Assembly: GCA_949296915.1 (NCBI GenBank)
Contig: CASFPX010000001.1
Span: forward strand, 186,001-250,000
Direction of reading: 5' to 3'
DNA length: 64,000 bases
DNA from: Onthovicinus sp900555545
GTDB lineage: Bacteria > Bacillota > Clostridia > Oscillospirales > Acutalibacteraceae
In this document: piece by piece, positions 51,168-60,624 of the stretch
Layout: every line of letters begins with the position of its first letter
Position numbering within the stretch: position 1 is the first letter of the stretch
Translations under genes and position numbers: made by a program
The notes under the pieces: model-generated
What the model was told of the DNA's origin: nothing
The model's database searches: none
The model's input: the letters and a program-made list of their open reading frames with translations, nothing else

Positions 51168-51207
51168 AGAACAAAAGTTTGAAATCTTGAGTGCGTTGTG
51201 GTATACT
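51168..51207 (+). promoter_or_regulatory. uvrBA promoter with LexA-type SOS box
   Basis: TTGAAA (51179-51184), 17 bases, TATACT (51202-51207). AGAACAAAAGTTTG at 51168-51181 matches the Gram-positive SOS box CGAACNNNNGTTYG at all but the first base and overlaps the -35 box, so LexA repression is likely. Confidence 0.65.
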
Positions 51208-51252
51208 AAACTTAGCTATCGCCATTTTCAACAGCAAAAAGGGGGCATTTGA

Positions 51253-53214
51253 ATGGATCAATTCAAGCTCGTATCCAAATACCGGCCCACCGGCGATCAG
51301 CCGGAGGCGATCGATTCCCTGGTCAAGGGCGTCCAGGCCGGGGACATGGAGCAGACGTTGATGGGCGTGACCGGTTCCGGCAAAACGTTCACCATGGCAA
51401 ATGTAATTGCGCGGCTCAACCGGCCCACGCTGGTGCTCGCGCACAATAAGACGCTCGCCGCCCAGCTCTGCTCGGAGTTCCGCGAGTTTTTCCCCGAGAA
51501 TGCGGTGGAATATTTTGTCTCTTACTACGATTATTATCAGCCGGAGGCGTATGTCCCCACCACGGACACGTATATCGAGAAGGATTCCGCAATCAACGAC
51601 GAGATCGACAAGCTGCGCCACTCAGCCACCTCCGCGCTGTCCGAGCGGCGGGACGTCATCATCGTGGCGAGTGTGTCGTGCATCTACTCCCTGGGCGATC
51701 CCATCGACTACCGGAATATGGTCATCTCCCTCCGCCCGGGCATGGAGAAGAGCCGCGACGACGTGCTCAAAAAATTGGTGGAAATCCAGTACGACCGTAA
51801 TGATGTCAACTTTACCCGTAACAAATTCCGCGTGCGCGGCGATGTGGTGGAGATCTTCCCTGCGTACTCCAATGATACCGCCATCCGCGTGGAATTCTTT
51901 GGCGATGAGATCGACCGGATCAGCGAGATCAACGCCCTTACCGGCGAGGTCAAGAGCGTCGTGAACCATGCGGCAATCTATCCGGCCTCGCACTATGTCG
52001 TTGAGCCCGAAAAAATGAAGATCGCCGTGCGGAAGATCGAACAGGAGATGGAGGAACGCGTCCGATTTTTTGAGAAACAGGGGCGCCTGTTGGAGGCACA
52101 GTGCATCCGGCAGCGCACGGAGTACGATATTGAGATGCTGCAGGAGACCGGCTTCTGCAAGGGGATTGAGAACTACTCCGCCGTCATGTCCGGCCGCAGC
52201 CCTGGGGAACCGCCGTTCACCCTGCTCAATTACTTCCCCGATGACTTTTTGCTGTTTGTGGATGAATCCCACGTCACGCTCCCGCAGGTGCGCGCCATGT
52301 ACGCCGGGGACCGCGCGCGCAAGGATACGCTGGTGGAGTATGGCTTCCGCCTGCCGTCCGCGTATGACAACCGGCCGCTGACCTTTGACGAGTTCTACGA
52401 GCGTGTGGGTCAAAAGATTTTTGTCAGCGCCACGCCCGGTGAGCTGGAAAAGAGCAAGAGCGCCAACATTGTGGAGCAGGTCATCCGGCCGACCGGCCTG
52501 CTCGACCCCATGATCACCGTCAAGCCCACGGAGGGGCAGATCGACGATATCGTCTCCCAGATCAACATCCGCACGGAGCGAAAAGAGCGTGTGCTCATCA
52601 CCACCCTCACCAAGAAGATGGCCGAAGATCTGACCGACTACCTGACCAATGTGGGCATCAAGGTGCGCTATATGCACCACGATATTGATACCATTGAGCG
52701 TATGGAGATTATCCGCGGCCTGCGTACGGGCGAGTTTGATGTGCTCGTGGGCATCAACCTGCTGCGTGAGGGGCTTGATATCCCCGAGGTTTCGCTCGTG
52801 GCGATCCTGGATGCGGACAAGGAGGGCTTCCTCCGGTCCGAGACTTCCCTGGTGCAGACGATCGGGCGCGCCGCGCGCAATGCCAACGGCGAGGTCATCA
52901 TGTACGCGGACAGCGTTACCCCGTCCATGGAGCGCGCCATGCGGGAGACGTTCCGCCGCCGCGAGAAGCAGGAGAAGTACAACAGGGAGCACGGCATCAC
53001 GCCCAAGACCATCGTCAAGGATGTCCGCGACGTGATTGAAATCACCTCCAAGCCCAAAGCCCGCTCCCTGAAGATCCAGAACATGCCCAAGCGCGAGCGG
53101 GAACGTATGATTGAACAGATGACGCGCGAGATGAAGGAGGCGGCCAAGATGCTTGAATTTGAGCACGCGGCCTTCCTGCGCGATGAGATTGCAAAACTGA
53201 AAGGTGAAAAATAG
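51253..53214 (+). CDS. uvrB: excinuclease ABC subunit B
   Basis: A 653-residue DNA-damage verifying helicase of nucleotide excision repair. Walker A GVTGSGKT (38-45), the damage-probing beta-hairpin YYDYYQPEAYVP, helicase motifs FVDESHV and LREGLDIPEVSLV, IGRAARN, and the C-terminal UVR motif (EAAKMLEFEHAAFLRDEI) that binds UvrC. Length is normal. An in-frame start follows AAAGGGGG. uvrA begins 10 bases later, so the two form an operon under the SOS-type promoter. uvrC is not in the window. Confidence 0.98.
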   Translation: MDQFKLVSKYRPTGDQPEAIDSLVKGVQAGDMEQTLMGVTGSGKTFTMANVIARLNRPTLVLAHNKTLAAQLCSEFREFFPENAVEYFVSYYDYYQPEAYVPTTDTYIEKDSAINDEIDKLRHSATSALSERRDVIIVASVSCIYSLGDPIDYRNMVISLRPGMEKSRDDVLKKLVEIQYDRNDVNFTRNKFRVRGDVVEIFPAYSNDTAIRVEFFGDEIDRISEINALTGEVKSVVNHAAIYPASHYVVEPEKMKIAVRKIEQEMEERVRFFEKQGRLLEAQCIRQRTEYDIEMLQETGFCKGIENYSAVMSGRSPGEPPFTLLNYFPDDFLLFVDESHVTLPQVRAMYAGDRARKDTLVEYGFRLPSAYDNRPLTFDEFYERVGQKIFVSATPGELEKSKSANIVEQVIRPTGLLDPMITVKPTEGQIDDIVSQINIRTERKERVLITTLTKKMAEDLTDYLTNVGIKVRYMHHDIDTIERMEIIRGLRTGEFDVLVGINLLREGLDIPEVSLVAILDADKEGFLRSETSLVQTIGRAARNANGEVIMYADSVTPSMERAMRETFRRREKQEKYNREHGITPKTIVKDVRDVIEITSKPKARSLKIQNMPKRERERMIEQMTREMKEAAKMLEFEHAAFLRDEIAKLKGEK

Positions 53215-53224
53215 GAGGGACAGT

Positions 53225-56050
53225 ATGCCTCAAAAGGATTTGATTGTAAAGGGAGCCCGGGAGCACAACCTGAAAAATGTCGATGTCACCATCCCGCGGG
53301 ACAAGCTGGTGGTATTCACCGGCCTGTCCGGATCGGGTAAATCCTCCCTGGCGTTTGACACCATCTATGCGGAGGGGCAGCGGCGCTATGTGGAGTCGCT
53401 CTCCTCCTACGCCCGGCAGTTCCTGGGCCAGATGGAAAAACCGGACGTCGACTCTATTGACGGACTCTCGCCGGCTATCTCCATCGATCAGAAGACCACT
53501 TCCAAAAATCCGCGCTCCACAGTCGGCACGGTGACGGAGATCTACGACTACATGCGCCTGCTCTACGCGCGTATCGGCATCCCGCACTGCCCCGTCTGCG
53601 GCCGGGAGATACGCCGCCAGACGATTGACAAGATCGTGGATCGGATCCTCGCCCTGCCGGAACGCTCCAAGATCCAGGTGCTCGCCCCGGTGGTCAAGGG
53701 ACGCAAGGGCGAGCACGTCAAGGAGCTTGACAGCGCGCGCAAGTCGGGCTTTGTCCGCGTTCGGATCGACGGCAGTATCTACGACCTGTCTGAGACGATC
53801 AAGATGGACAAGAATAAGAAGCACAATATTGAGATCGTTGTGGACCGCCTGATTATCAAGGAGGGGATCAACACCCGGCTGACCGACTCCGTGGAGACGG
53901 CCTGTTCCCTCTCGGGTGGGACCGTTATCATTGATACCGGAGAGGAGGGCGGGGATCTGCTCTTCTCACAGAACTACGCCTGCCCCGAGCACGGCGCAAG
54001 CATTGACGAGCTCAATCCACGCATGTTCTCCTTCAATAACCCGTTCGGCGCGTGCCCCAAGTGTACCGGCCTTGGGATGTTTATGAAGATCGATCCGGAT
54101 CTGATTGTTCCCAACAAAAAGCTGACCATCAACCAGGGGGCGATCCGTGCGCCGGGCTGGGCCATTGCGGATGGCAGCACCATTGCGGGGATGTATTTTA
54201 AGGGCCTCGCGGATCACTACGGCTTCTCACTGGATGTCCCGGTCAAGGACCTGCCGGACGGCGCGCTGGGCGTGATTCTGTTCGGTACCGGCGGCGAGAA
54301 GATCAAGCTCACCCGCATGAGCGCCTTCGGCGCCGGTTCGTACACCGCCGCGTTTGAGGGCGTGATCCCAAATCTGGAGCGCCGCTATCGCGAGAGCTCG
54401 AGCGACTACTCGCGGCAGGAGATTGAACAGTTCATGGGCAGCGTCAAGTGCCCGGAATGCCATGGCGCGCGGTTAAAAAAGGAATCCCTCTGCGTCACAG
54501 TGGGGGGCAAGAGCATCAACGAGCTGGCGGATCTCTCCGTGGTCAAGCTGATTGCCTTCCTGGATCAGCTGGAGCTGACCGAGCGTGAGCAGATGATCGC
54601 CCGCCTGATCCTCAAGGAAATCCGGGAACGGCTCAAATTTCTGGAGAGCGTGGGTCTCGGCTATCTGACACTGTCCCGCTCCTCCGGGACCCTGTCCGGC
54701 GGCGAGAGCCAGCGCATCCGATTGGCAACGCAGATAGGCTCCTCCCTGATGGGGGTACTCTATATTCTCGACGAGCCGAGCATCGGCCTGCATCAGCGCG
54801 ATAACGACAAGCTGCTCGCCACCCTCAAGCACCTGCGCGATCTTGGGAATACGCTGATCGTCGTCGAGCACGATGAGGACACCATGTATGCGGCGGATTA
54901 CATTGTGGATGTGGGGCCGGGAGCGGGAATCCACGGCGGCAATATTGTCTGCGCCGGGACAGTGGAGGATATCAAGGCGTGCAAGGATTCCATCACCGGC
55001 CAGTATCTGAGCGGTGCCAAAAAGATCCCCGTCCCTGAACACCGCCGCGCCGGCAACGGCAAAAAGCTGGTGATCCGCGGTGCACGCGAGAACAACCTGA
55101 AGAATATCGATGTGGAGATCCCGCTTGGGGAATTTGTCTGTGTGACGGGCGTGTCCGGGTCGGGTAAGTCCTCCCTGGTCAACGAGATCCTGTACAAGCG
55201 GCTGGCCGCCGAACTCAACGGAGCCAAGAGCTATGCAGGCGCGCACGACGCAATCGAGGGCATTGACCAGCTGGATAAGGTGATCGATATTGATCAGTCG
55301 CCCATCGGGCGCACCCCGCGATCCAACCCGGCCACATATACCGGTGTGTTTACGGATATCCGCGAGCTGTTTGCCCAGACGCCCGACGCCAAGATGCGCG
55401 GCTATAAGTCCAACCGGTTCTCCTTTAACGTCAAGGGCGGCCGGTGCGAGGCGTGCCAGGGCGACGGCATTGTGAAAATTGAGATGCATTTTTTGCCCGA
55501 TATTTATGTGCCGTGCGATGTGTGTAAGGGTGCGCGCTATAACCGTGAGACGCTTGAGGTGCACTACAAGGGCAAGACGATCTATGACGTGCTGGAGATG
55601 ACGGTGGAGGAGGGAATGGCGTTCTTCTCCTCCGTGCCCAAAATTCACCGCAAGCTCAAGACGCTGTTTGACGTCGGCCTTGGATATGTGAAGATCGGCC
55701 AGCCGGCAACCACGCTCTCCGGCGGAGAGGCACAGCGCGTCAAGCTCTCCACGGAGCTGTCCAAGCGTGCCACGGGTAAGACGATCTATATCCTCGATGA
55801 GCCGACAACCGGCCTGCACACGGCGGACGTCCACCGCCTGATCGACGTGCTCCAGCAGCTGGTGGAGAGCGGGAATACCGTGGTCGTCATCGAGCACAAT
55901 CTGGACGTCATCAAGACGGCGGACCATATCATCGACCTCGGCCCCGAGGGCGGCGATGGCGGCGGGATGATCGTCGCCACCGGCACGCCGGAGGAGGTCG
56001 CCCAGTGCGCCGAATCCTATACGGGTCAGTATTTGAAGAAGTATCTGTGA
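53225..56050 (+). CDS. uvrA: excinuclease ABC subunit A
   Basis: A 941-residue ATPase that finds DNA lesions and loads UvrB. Two ABC domains: Walker A GLSGSGKSS (33-41) and GVSGSGKSS in the second half, signatures TLSGGESQRIRL and TLSGGEAQRVKL. Zinc motifs CPVCG near residue 125, CPKC and the C-terminal C-x2-C pair GGRCEACQGDG with CDVCKGARY. Full length, no damage. It follows uvrB by 10 bases (ATAGGAGGG ribosome site) and ends at the terminator at 56078. Confidence 0.98.
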   Translation: MPQKDLIVKGAREHNLKNVDVTIPRDKLVVFTGLSGSGKSSLAFDTIYAEGQRRYVESLSSYARQFLGQMEKPDVDSIDGLSPAISIDQKTTSKNPRSTVGTVTEIYDYMRLLYARIGIPHCPVCGREIRRQTIDKIVDRILALPERSKIQVLAPVVKGRKGEHVKELDSARKSGFVRVRIDGSIYDLSETIKMDKNKKHNIEIVVDRLIIKEGINTRLTDSVETACSLSGGTVIIDTGEEGGDLLFSQNYACPEHGASIDELNPRMFSFNNPFGACPKCTGLGMFMKIDPDLIVPNKKLTINQGAIRAPGWAIADGSTIAGMYFKGLADHYGFSLDVPVKDLPDGALGVILFGTGGEKIKLTRMSAFGAGSYTAAFEGVIPNLERRYRESSSDYSRQEIEQFMGSVKCPECHGARLKKESLCVTVGGKSINELADLSVVKLIAFLDQLELTEREQMIARLILKEIRERLKFLESVGLGYLTLSRSSGTLSGGESQRIRLATQIGSSLMGVLYILDEPSIGLHQRDNDKLLATLKHLRDLGNTLIVVEHDEDTMYAADYIVDVGPGAGIHGGNIVCAGTVEDIKACKDSITGQYLSGAKKIPVPEHRRAGNGKKLVIRGARENNLKNIDVEIPLGEFVCVTGVSGSGKSSLVNEILYKRLAAELNGAKSYAGAHDAIEGIDQLDKVIDIDQSPIGRTPRSNPATYTGVFTDIRELFAQTPDAKMRGYKSNRFSFNVKGGRCEACQGDGIVKIEMHFLPDIYVPCDVCKGARYNRETLEVHYKGKTIYDVLEMTVEEGMAFFSSVPKIHRKLKTLFDVGLGYVKIGQPATTLSGGEAQRVKLSTELSKRATGKTIYILDEPTTGLHTADVHRLIDVLQQLVESGNTVVVIEHNLDVIKTADHIIDLGPEGGDGGGMIVATGTPEEVAQCAESYTGQYLKKYL

Positions 56051-56077
56051 GAGAATAGCTCTCTCGTAAAGTAAAAG

Positions 56078-56116
56078 ACATCCGGAAACGCGCATGGGGC
56101 TCCGGATGCCTTTTTT
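56078..56116 (+). terminator. terminator of uvrBA
   Basis: CATCCGGA (56079-56086) pairs with TCCGGATG (56101-56108); CCTTTTTT follows. Confidence 0.85.
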
Positions 56117-56138
56117 ATGTGTTGAAAATTTACGGGCT

Positions 56139-57062
56139 TTACCGCAGGCCGAACCGGGCCAGCTCCCGGCGCAGGCTTTTGGCCTTCGCCTTTAAAAACG
56201 GATGGGAGACGGATCCGAGTTTAGCGTACCAGGAGACCTCGGAAAAAAGAGCGTAAAACTCTGTCTGCAAATCCGTGATCTCATCGAGCATCATCCGTGC
56301 CTTGTAGCGCTCATACAGCCCAAAACGTGCCCCCACGCCCACTTTCAGTGCGAAGAGCTCGTATGCGGGCGCGGCCCATTTGACATGATAAGGGTCGAGC
56401 ACCGCTTTTAGCTGAAGGGATTCCGGATCCAGCAGCATATTTGGCGTCCAGAAATCACCGTGGGTTAGGACAGCGGCCGCTGGTTCGGGGAAGATCTGCC
56501 CGTAGCACGCAAAGGCGTATTCCATGGACTCCAGCACTGCCGGAGCCAACCGGTCTTGGCTGCACATTTCCCGGGCAAAAGCGAGCTGGTCCTGTGCAAA
56601 GGGGCGGTAAAACGCCTCCCAGGAATCGGTGAGAATACCGCCTACCTCGCCGTAGTGATCATTTTTAATCTGCTGTAGCTGTTCCAGAGCATCCAAAATG
56701 GAATCTGTATAGTTCTGTCTTTTTTCCCGCCGCCGGAAACGCAGGCGCGGATTCTCTGCCGAAATTCCATCCACATACTCCATGGCGAGCAGCCATGCAG
56801 GCTGCTCGCCCGCTACGGAGCAGAAAAAATAGGGCTCCGGAACAGGTAGCGGAGAGCAGTCATAAAGGAAACGGCTGTCCGTCCATTCTCTGCGCGCGAG
56901 GGACTCATGCTCGGAATATTTGACAGCCATCCGCGTACCGTCCGCCAGACTGACGCAGTACACACGACCGGATGCGCCGCTCCCCGCGTGGGTACAGGAC
57001 CGTACGGCGGATTTTGTCTGCACAGCGACTGTCCTACACAGATTTTCCTCTCGGTTTGTCAT
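56139..57062 (-). CDS. aminoglycoside phosphotransferase-fold kinase
   Basis: A 307-residue small-molecule kinase. The glycine loop region SGASGRVYCVSLADGTRMAV, LLAMEYVDG hinge, catalytic VLTHGDFWTPNMLLD and metal AVLDPYHVKWAAPAYELFAL are present. Substrates in this fold include sugars, choline, homoserine and fructosamines; HGDFWTPN with DPYHVKWAAP leans towards a fructosamine-kinase-like branch but no call is made. It lies 28 bases downstream of the GH2 gene on the same strand and is probably cotranscribed. Confidence 0.78.
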   Translation of the reverse strand: MTNREENLCRTVAVQTKSAVRSCTHAGSGASGRVYCVSLADGTRMAVKYSEHESLARREWTDSRFLYDCSPLPVPEPYFFCSVAGEQPAWLLAMEYVDGISAENPRLRFRRREKRQNYTDSILDALEQLQQIKNDHYGEVGGILTDSWEAFYRPFAQDQLAFAREMCSQDRLAPAVLESMEYAFACYGQIFPEPAAAVLTHGDFWTPNMLLDPESLQLKAVLDPYHVKWAAPAYELFALKVGVGARFGLYERYKARMMLDEITDLQTEFYALFSEVSWYAKLGSVSHPFLKAKAKSLRRELARFGLR

Positions 57063-57090
57063 TCAAAGCCCTCCTGCGATCCGTACGGAT

Positions 57091-59865
57091 TTATTCCATA
57101 AAACTCAGCGCAAAGCGCATGATATACGGGTGATCGGGCCGCAGGGAATAGGAGTCGCCCGCGCCGATGCCGGACTGTGCGGCGAGCAGGCGCATGGTGT
57201 GGGACTCCTTCTGCGGCAGCATGCTGATGGCTGCCGCACCCTCCAGCTCCTCCGGGGACCAGCGGCACAGGTTGACACCGATCCCATCCGGGGACTCCAC
57301 ACGCGTGAGCAGGTCGTCCCGTCCGGTGAATTTCATCATGCGCACATCACAGCGCATCCCGTTCTCCTGCGGGCGGGGATAGGGCTCAAAGAAGCGGTCC
57401 AGCGATTCCTCGAACACGCCCTGGACTGCACCGCCGGTCCTGTCCGGATAGTTTTCACAATTTCCCAGGCCGATGTAGCGGACCTTGTCAAACACGTCCG
57501 CCCACTCAACTACAAGGCCTGCCTCCGGGATCGGGGGCAATCCGCCGAGCGGTACCAGCCGGTAGTCGAAAAGGATCCTCCCGCCGGTCACCGTATAGTT
57601 CAGATCCACTCGGGCGAGGGAGGCGATATCGTATTCGGTCTCGATATGGATAGAACCGCCCGACTCCGTGACTGTTTTGATGCGCCCTTTTGCCAGTTCC
57701 CCTGCGCTGCGCCAAAAGGCGGAACGCAGGCTGCGTCCGCTGCGGTTATCCTCATCCGTTGGCGCGCGCCAGAATCCCGGACGCACCGGCTTTGCGAGCA
57801 GCTCCGTGCCCCGCGTGGTCAGGGAGGTGAGCTGTCCGCTGAAACGGTCGATCACACCCTCGAACCCACGACCCGACACGATGACATTGCGGTAGGTGAC
57901 GGTACAGTGCGGCTCCGGCAGGATGGGGTCCAGATCCGTGGGCTCCGGTGGTGTGTCGAGCTTGCCCTCATTGGCGGAGAAGATATCGCTGTACACCAGC
58001 CTGCCGGATGGGGCGCGAACCTCAATTTTCAAATACCACTCCCCGTGAAAGATCTCGTTGAGTTCCAAATCGTTGACCACGCTTGTGCCCGGGGCCGCGC
58101 GGACGAACATCTCCTCCCCGCGCAGGCGCTGCTCCCCGCGGATCTGCTCCCAGGTGATGGTAAAATCGCTCAGGTCGTAGTAGTCGGAGCGGTTAATCCA
58201 CTCCATTTTACCCCGTTTGACGTCGATTGGGCGGATGCCTACGGGCGCGTATATTTTGCACAGGGATCGGATGATGGGGCTGACGCGGCCCTCATCCCAT
58301 AGGATCGGAATATCGGAATCGACAAATACGCCGTGCAGGGCGCCGCCCTGGTACAGCGCGTCTACCTCCCCCTCGATACCGGGGGCAGTGTTGCCCAGAC
58401 GGCGGATGATCCGCAGGATGACCGGCCCCTCTCCGTCCCCCTCCGTCAGGCAGAGGTCGGAACAATCGTTACCGGGATCGCCGCAGCATACAACAAAGCG
58501 GGAATTGTCCCGTGCGTGCAGGTAGCGGAAGGCCTGTTCCACTACGCTGCCATCAGCCATCCCACGGGTGGAAAGCGCGCGTCCGATCACGCAGGCATGG
58601 TTTTTATCGTGCAGCAACAGGCGGCGAACCCCGTCCATCACCGGGGGCAGCCAGTCGGTTTCACTGCCCGGCAAGAGGGGATATTCCCCGCCCCGTGCGG
58701 AGCGTGTGTAACGGGTGTCAAATCCAGTGCTGTCAATCACATAGATCCCGCACCGGTCGCACTGCTCGTAAAAATAGGCTTGGCAGGGGTGGCTCAGCAG
58801 GATGGCGTTTACATTGGCGCCCTTGAGGGCGGAGAGCAGCTCTTTGATCCGCCCACGCGATAGATAGGGCCCATACTGGGCCGGATCGAACACAACCCCC
58901 TTGAGGGCAGCACGGCGCTCATTGATCCGGAAAATACCATCTGTATATTCCACCTTGCGGAATCCGATCTGATAGGTGCGGTCGTCCAGCACACCACCAT
59001 CCCCGCGCAGGGCGATATGTACTGTGTAGAGGAAGGGGGATTCACTGCTCCAGAGCCGTACGCCCGCGACCGTGGCACGCAGTTCCGCCGTGCCGTCCGC
59101 ATGTACATCACAGGAGTCGATGGCCTCAAAGTAGCTATTGGCCTCCACGGTCATCTCGGCGCGCAGGCCGTCCGTCTGCCCGGCGGCATGCAGGCGGATC
59201 TCCAGCAGGCCGTCACGCATATGGGCGTTGAGCCCCGGCAGGATCGTCACGTCGTCGATATGCTGGCGGGGGCAGGCGTAAATCTGTACGCCGCCGCACA
59301 GGCCCGCAAAAGAGGTGCCCGTGCCATGCATCCGGCTGCCCGTGCACAGGGAGAACACCTGTACGGCGATCCGGTTGGAGCCGGGATGGACCAGATCGGT
59401 AATTTCAAAGCATGCACCGCCGGCAGAGCGCTCCGCATAGGCGGCGCGTGTCCCGTTGACATAGAGCATGATCGCCGCCGAAAAATCGTCAAATCGAATG
59501 AAGATCTGTTGGTCCGCCCATGCCCGGGGGATGGAGACGGTGCGGATATAGCAGCCGATGGGATTGCTGTCCTCCGGCGCGTAGGGAGACGGAATGTCCG
59601 CCAGTAACTCCTTGCACATGGGCGTATTGAAGGTGTGAGGTAAGTCCACCGTGTGCCATGCCCGCGCCGAAAAGCTGTCCAGTGCAAAGTCCTCGGGCAT
59701 CCGGCTGTATGCGGAGACGATGCCAAAACGCCACTTTTCTCCGATATCGGCTGTTGCGGCCAGCTTGCCGGGGAGTGGTTCTATGCCGGGCTGTGCGTTT
59801 ACACATACCGTGCGCGGGTCGGACTGCCATTGGGTAAATCCGTCAATGATATCTCTGATTGCCAT
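57091..59865 (-). CDS. GH2 LacZ-type beta-galactosidase homologue lacking catalytic residues
   Basis: A 924-residue protein with the full GH2 layout: sugar-binding jelly roll (60-200), immunoglobulin-like domain, TIM barrel (about 315-530), second sandwich and C-terminal beta-galactosidase domain (GLGNCENYPDRTGG, ENGMRCDVRM). The barrel is aligned by CDRCGIYVIDSTGF and HDKNHACVIGRALSTRG. At the acid/base Glu (normally GNE) it reads STR (432-434), at the nucleophile region (normally CEYAH) RIIRR (485-489), and the RHEHHP and DEANIE segments are also lost. It should not hydrolyse glycosides. ATG 59865 after AAGGGTGG; frame open upstream to 59910 without a ribosome site. Confidence 0.85.
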   Translation of the reverse strand: MAIRDIIDGFTQWQSDPRTVCVNAQPGIEPLPGKLAATADIGEKWRFGIVSAYSRMPEDFALDSFSARAWHTVDLPHTFNTPMCKELLADIPSPYAPEDSNPIGCYIRTVSIPRAWADQQIFIRFDDFSAAIMLYVNGTRAAYAERSAGGACFEITDLVHPGSNRIAVQVFSLCTGSRMHGTGTSFAGLCGGVQIYACPRQHIDDVTILPGLNAHMRDGLLEIRLHAAGQTDGLRAEMTVEANSYFEAIDSCDVHADGTAELRATVAGVRLWSSESPFLYTVHIALRGDGGVLDDRTYQIGFRKVEYTDGIFRINERRAALKGVVFDPAQYGPYLSRGRIKELLSALKGANVNAILLSHPCQAYFYEQCDRCGIYVIDSTGFDTRYTRSARGGEYPLLPGSETDWLPPVMDGVRRLLLHDKNHACVIGRALSTRGMADGSVVEQAFRYLHARDNSRFVVCCGDPGNDCSDLCLTEGDGEGPVILRIIRRLGNTAPGIEGEVDALYQGGALHGVFVDSDIPILWDEGRVSPIIRSLCKIYAPVGIRPIDVKRGKMEWINRSDYYDLSDFTITWEQIRGEQRLRGEEMFVRAAPGTSVVNDLELNEIFHGEWYLKIEVRAPSGRLVYSDIFSANEGKLDTPPEPTDLDPILPEPHCTVTYRNVIVSGRGFEGVIDRFSGQLTSLTTRGTELLAKPVRPGFWRAPTDEDNRSGRSLRSAFWRSAGELAKGRIKTVTESGGSIHIETEYDIASLARVDLNYTVTGGRILFDYRLVPLGGLPPIPEAGLVVEWADVFDKVRYIGLGNCENYPDRTGGAVQGVFEESLDRFFEPYPRPQENGMRCDVRMMKFTGRDDLLTRVESPDGIGVNLCRWSPEELEGAAAISMLPQKESHTMRLLAAQSGIGAGDSYSLRPDHPYIMRFALSFME

Positions 59866-59888
59866 AAATATCCACCCTTTAAACAAAT

Positions 59889-59915
59889 ACACCGTGCAGG
59901 AAAGCCGCACGGTGT
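59889..59915 (-). terminator. terminator of the sugar transferase gene
   Basis: ACACCGTGC (59889-59897) pairs with GCACGGTGT (59907-59915); leftward ATTTGTTT follows. It lies just upstream of the GH2 start. Confidence 0.7.
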
Positions 59916-59919
59916 GATT

Positions 59920-60519
59920 TTATTTCTGGTCATTTGGAGCCTCGTGCGCCTGTTCGCCGCCCTCGGCAATGCCGTCCCGCTTGAGGACGACAACAACGGT
60001 TTTGAGCAGGATCTTTAAATCGAAGAAGAGGGAACGCCGCTGAACATATTCCTGATCCATTTTTGCCTTTGTCTCGTCATCCACCAGGTCGCGCCCATTG
60101 ACCTGTGACCAGCCGGTCACGCCGGGGCGGACAGAGTAGACACCGCGCGCGCGGCGCAAAGCCCGGATTCCTTTTTCCTCCGGGATCAGCGGCCGGGGAC
60201 CCACAAAGCTCATATCCCCTTTTACAATATTGACAAGCTGAGGCAGCTCGTCCAGGCTGAGCTTGCGAAGACCTTTGCCGGAACGGGTCACAGCGCTCTC
60301 GGATTCCACCAAGTCGTGTGTGGCGGCATTGCGCGTGCCATTTTTCATGGTGCGGAATTTGTAGATTTTAAAAATTCTCTCATCCTTCCCCACGCGGTTT
60401 TGCCGGAAAATGACCGGCGGTCCGTCGTCGATCAGAATCACAAGGGCGATAATCGCAAGAATGGGGGATAAGATAATGAGCAGCACCAAGCTGCAAATAA
60501 AATCAAAAAGGCGTTTCAT
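59920..60519 (-). CDS. undecaprenyl-phosphate sugar phosphotransferase (bacterial sugar transferase)
   Basis: A 199-residue membrane-bound initiating transferase. One N-terminal helix (KRLFDFICSLVLLIILSPIL) leads to the core with FKIYKFRTM, LDELPQLVNIVKGDMSFVGP and RPGVTGWSQVNGRD. It loads a sugar phosphate on the lipid carrier to begin surface polysaccharide or glycan synthesis. No other polysaccharide genes are adjacent, so it is isolated. It is of the short type without a four-helix domain. Confidence 0.92.
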   Translation of the reverse strand: MKRLFDFICSLVLLIILSPILAIIALVILIDDGPPVIFRQNRVGKDERIFKIYKFRTMKNGTRNAATHDLVESESAVTRSGKGLRKLSLDELPQLVNIVKGDMSFVGPRPLIPEEKGIRALRRARGVYSVRPGVTGWSQVNGRDLVDDETKAKMDQEYVQRRSLFFDLKILLKTVVVVLKRDGIAEGGEQAHEAPNDQK

Positions 60520-60624
60520 TACCGTATTCTACACCTCAATCAAAGATTAGTTGACAGGGGGTGTGCGCGTTTCCAATGGATCGCGATTCATATTATTATA
60601 TATTTTATGATAATTTTTGTCAAA

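Noticed and set aside
51622..53166. 514-codon leftward open frame opposite uvrB
   Set aside because: His/Leu/Asp-rich shadow of uvrB; no family features. The same holds for the 540-codon frame opposite uvrA (54473-56095).
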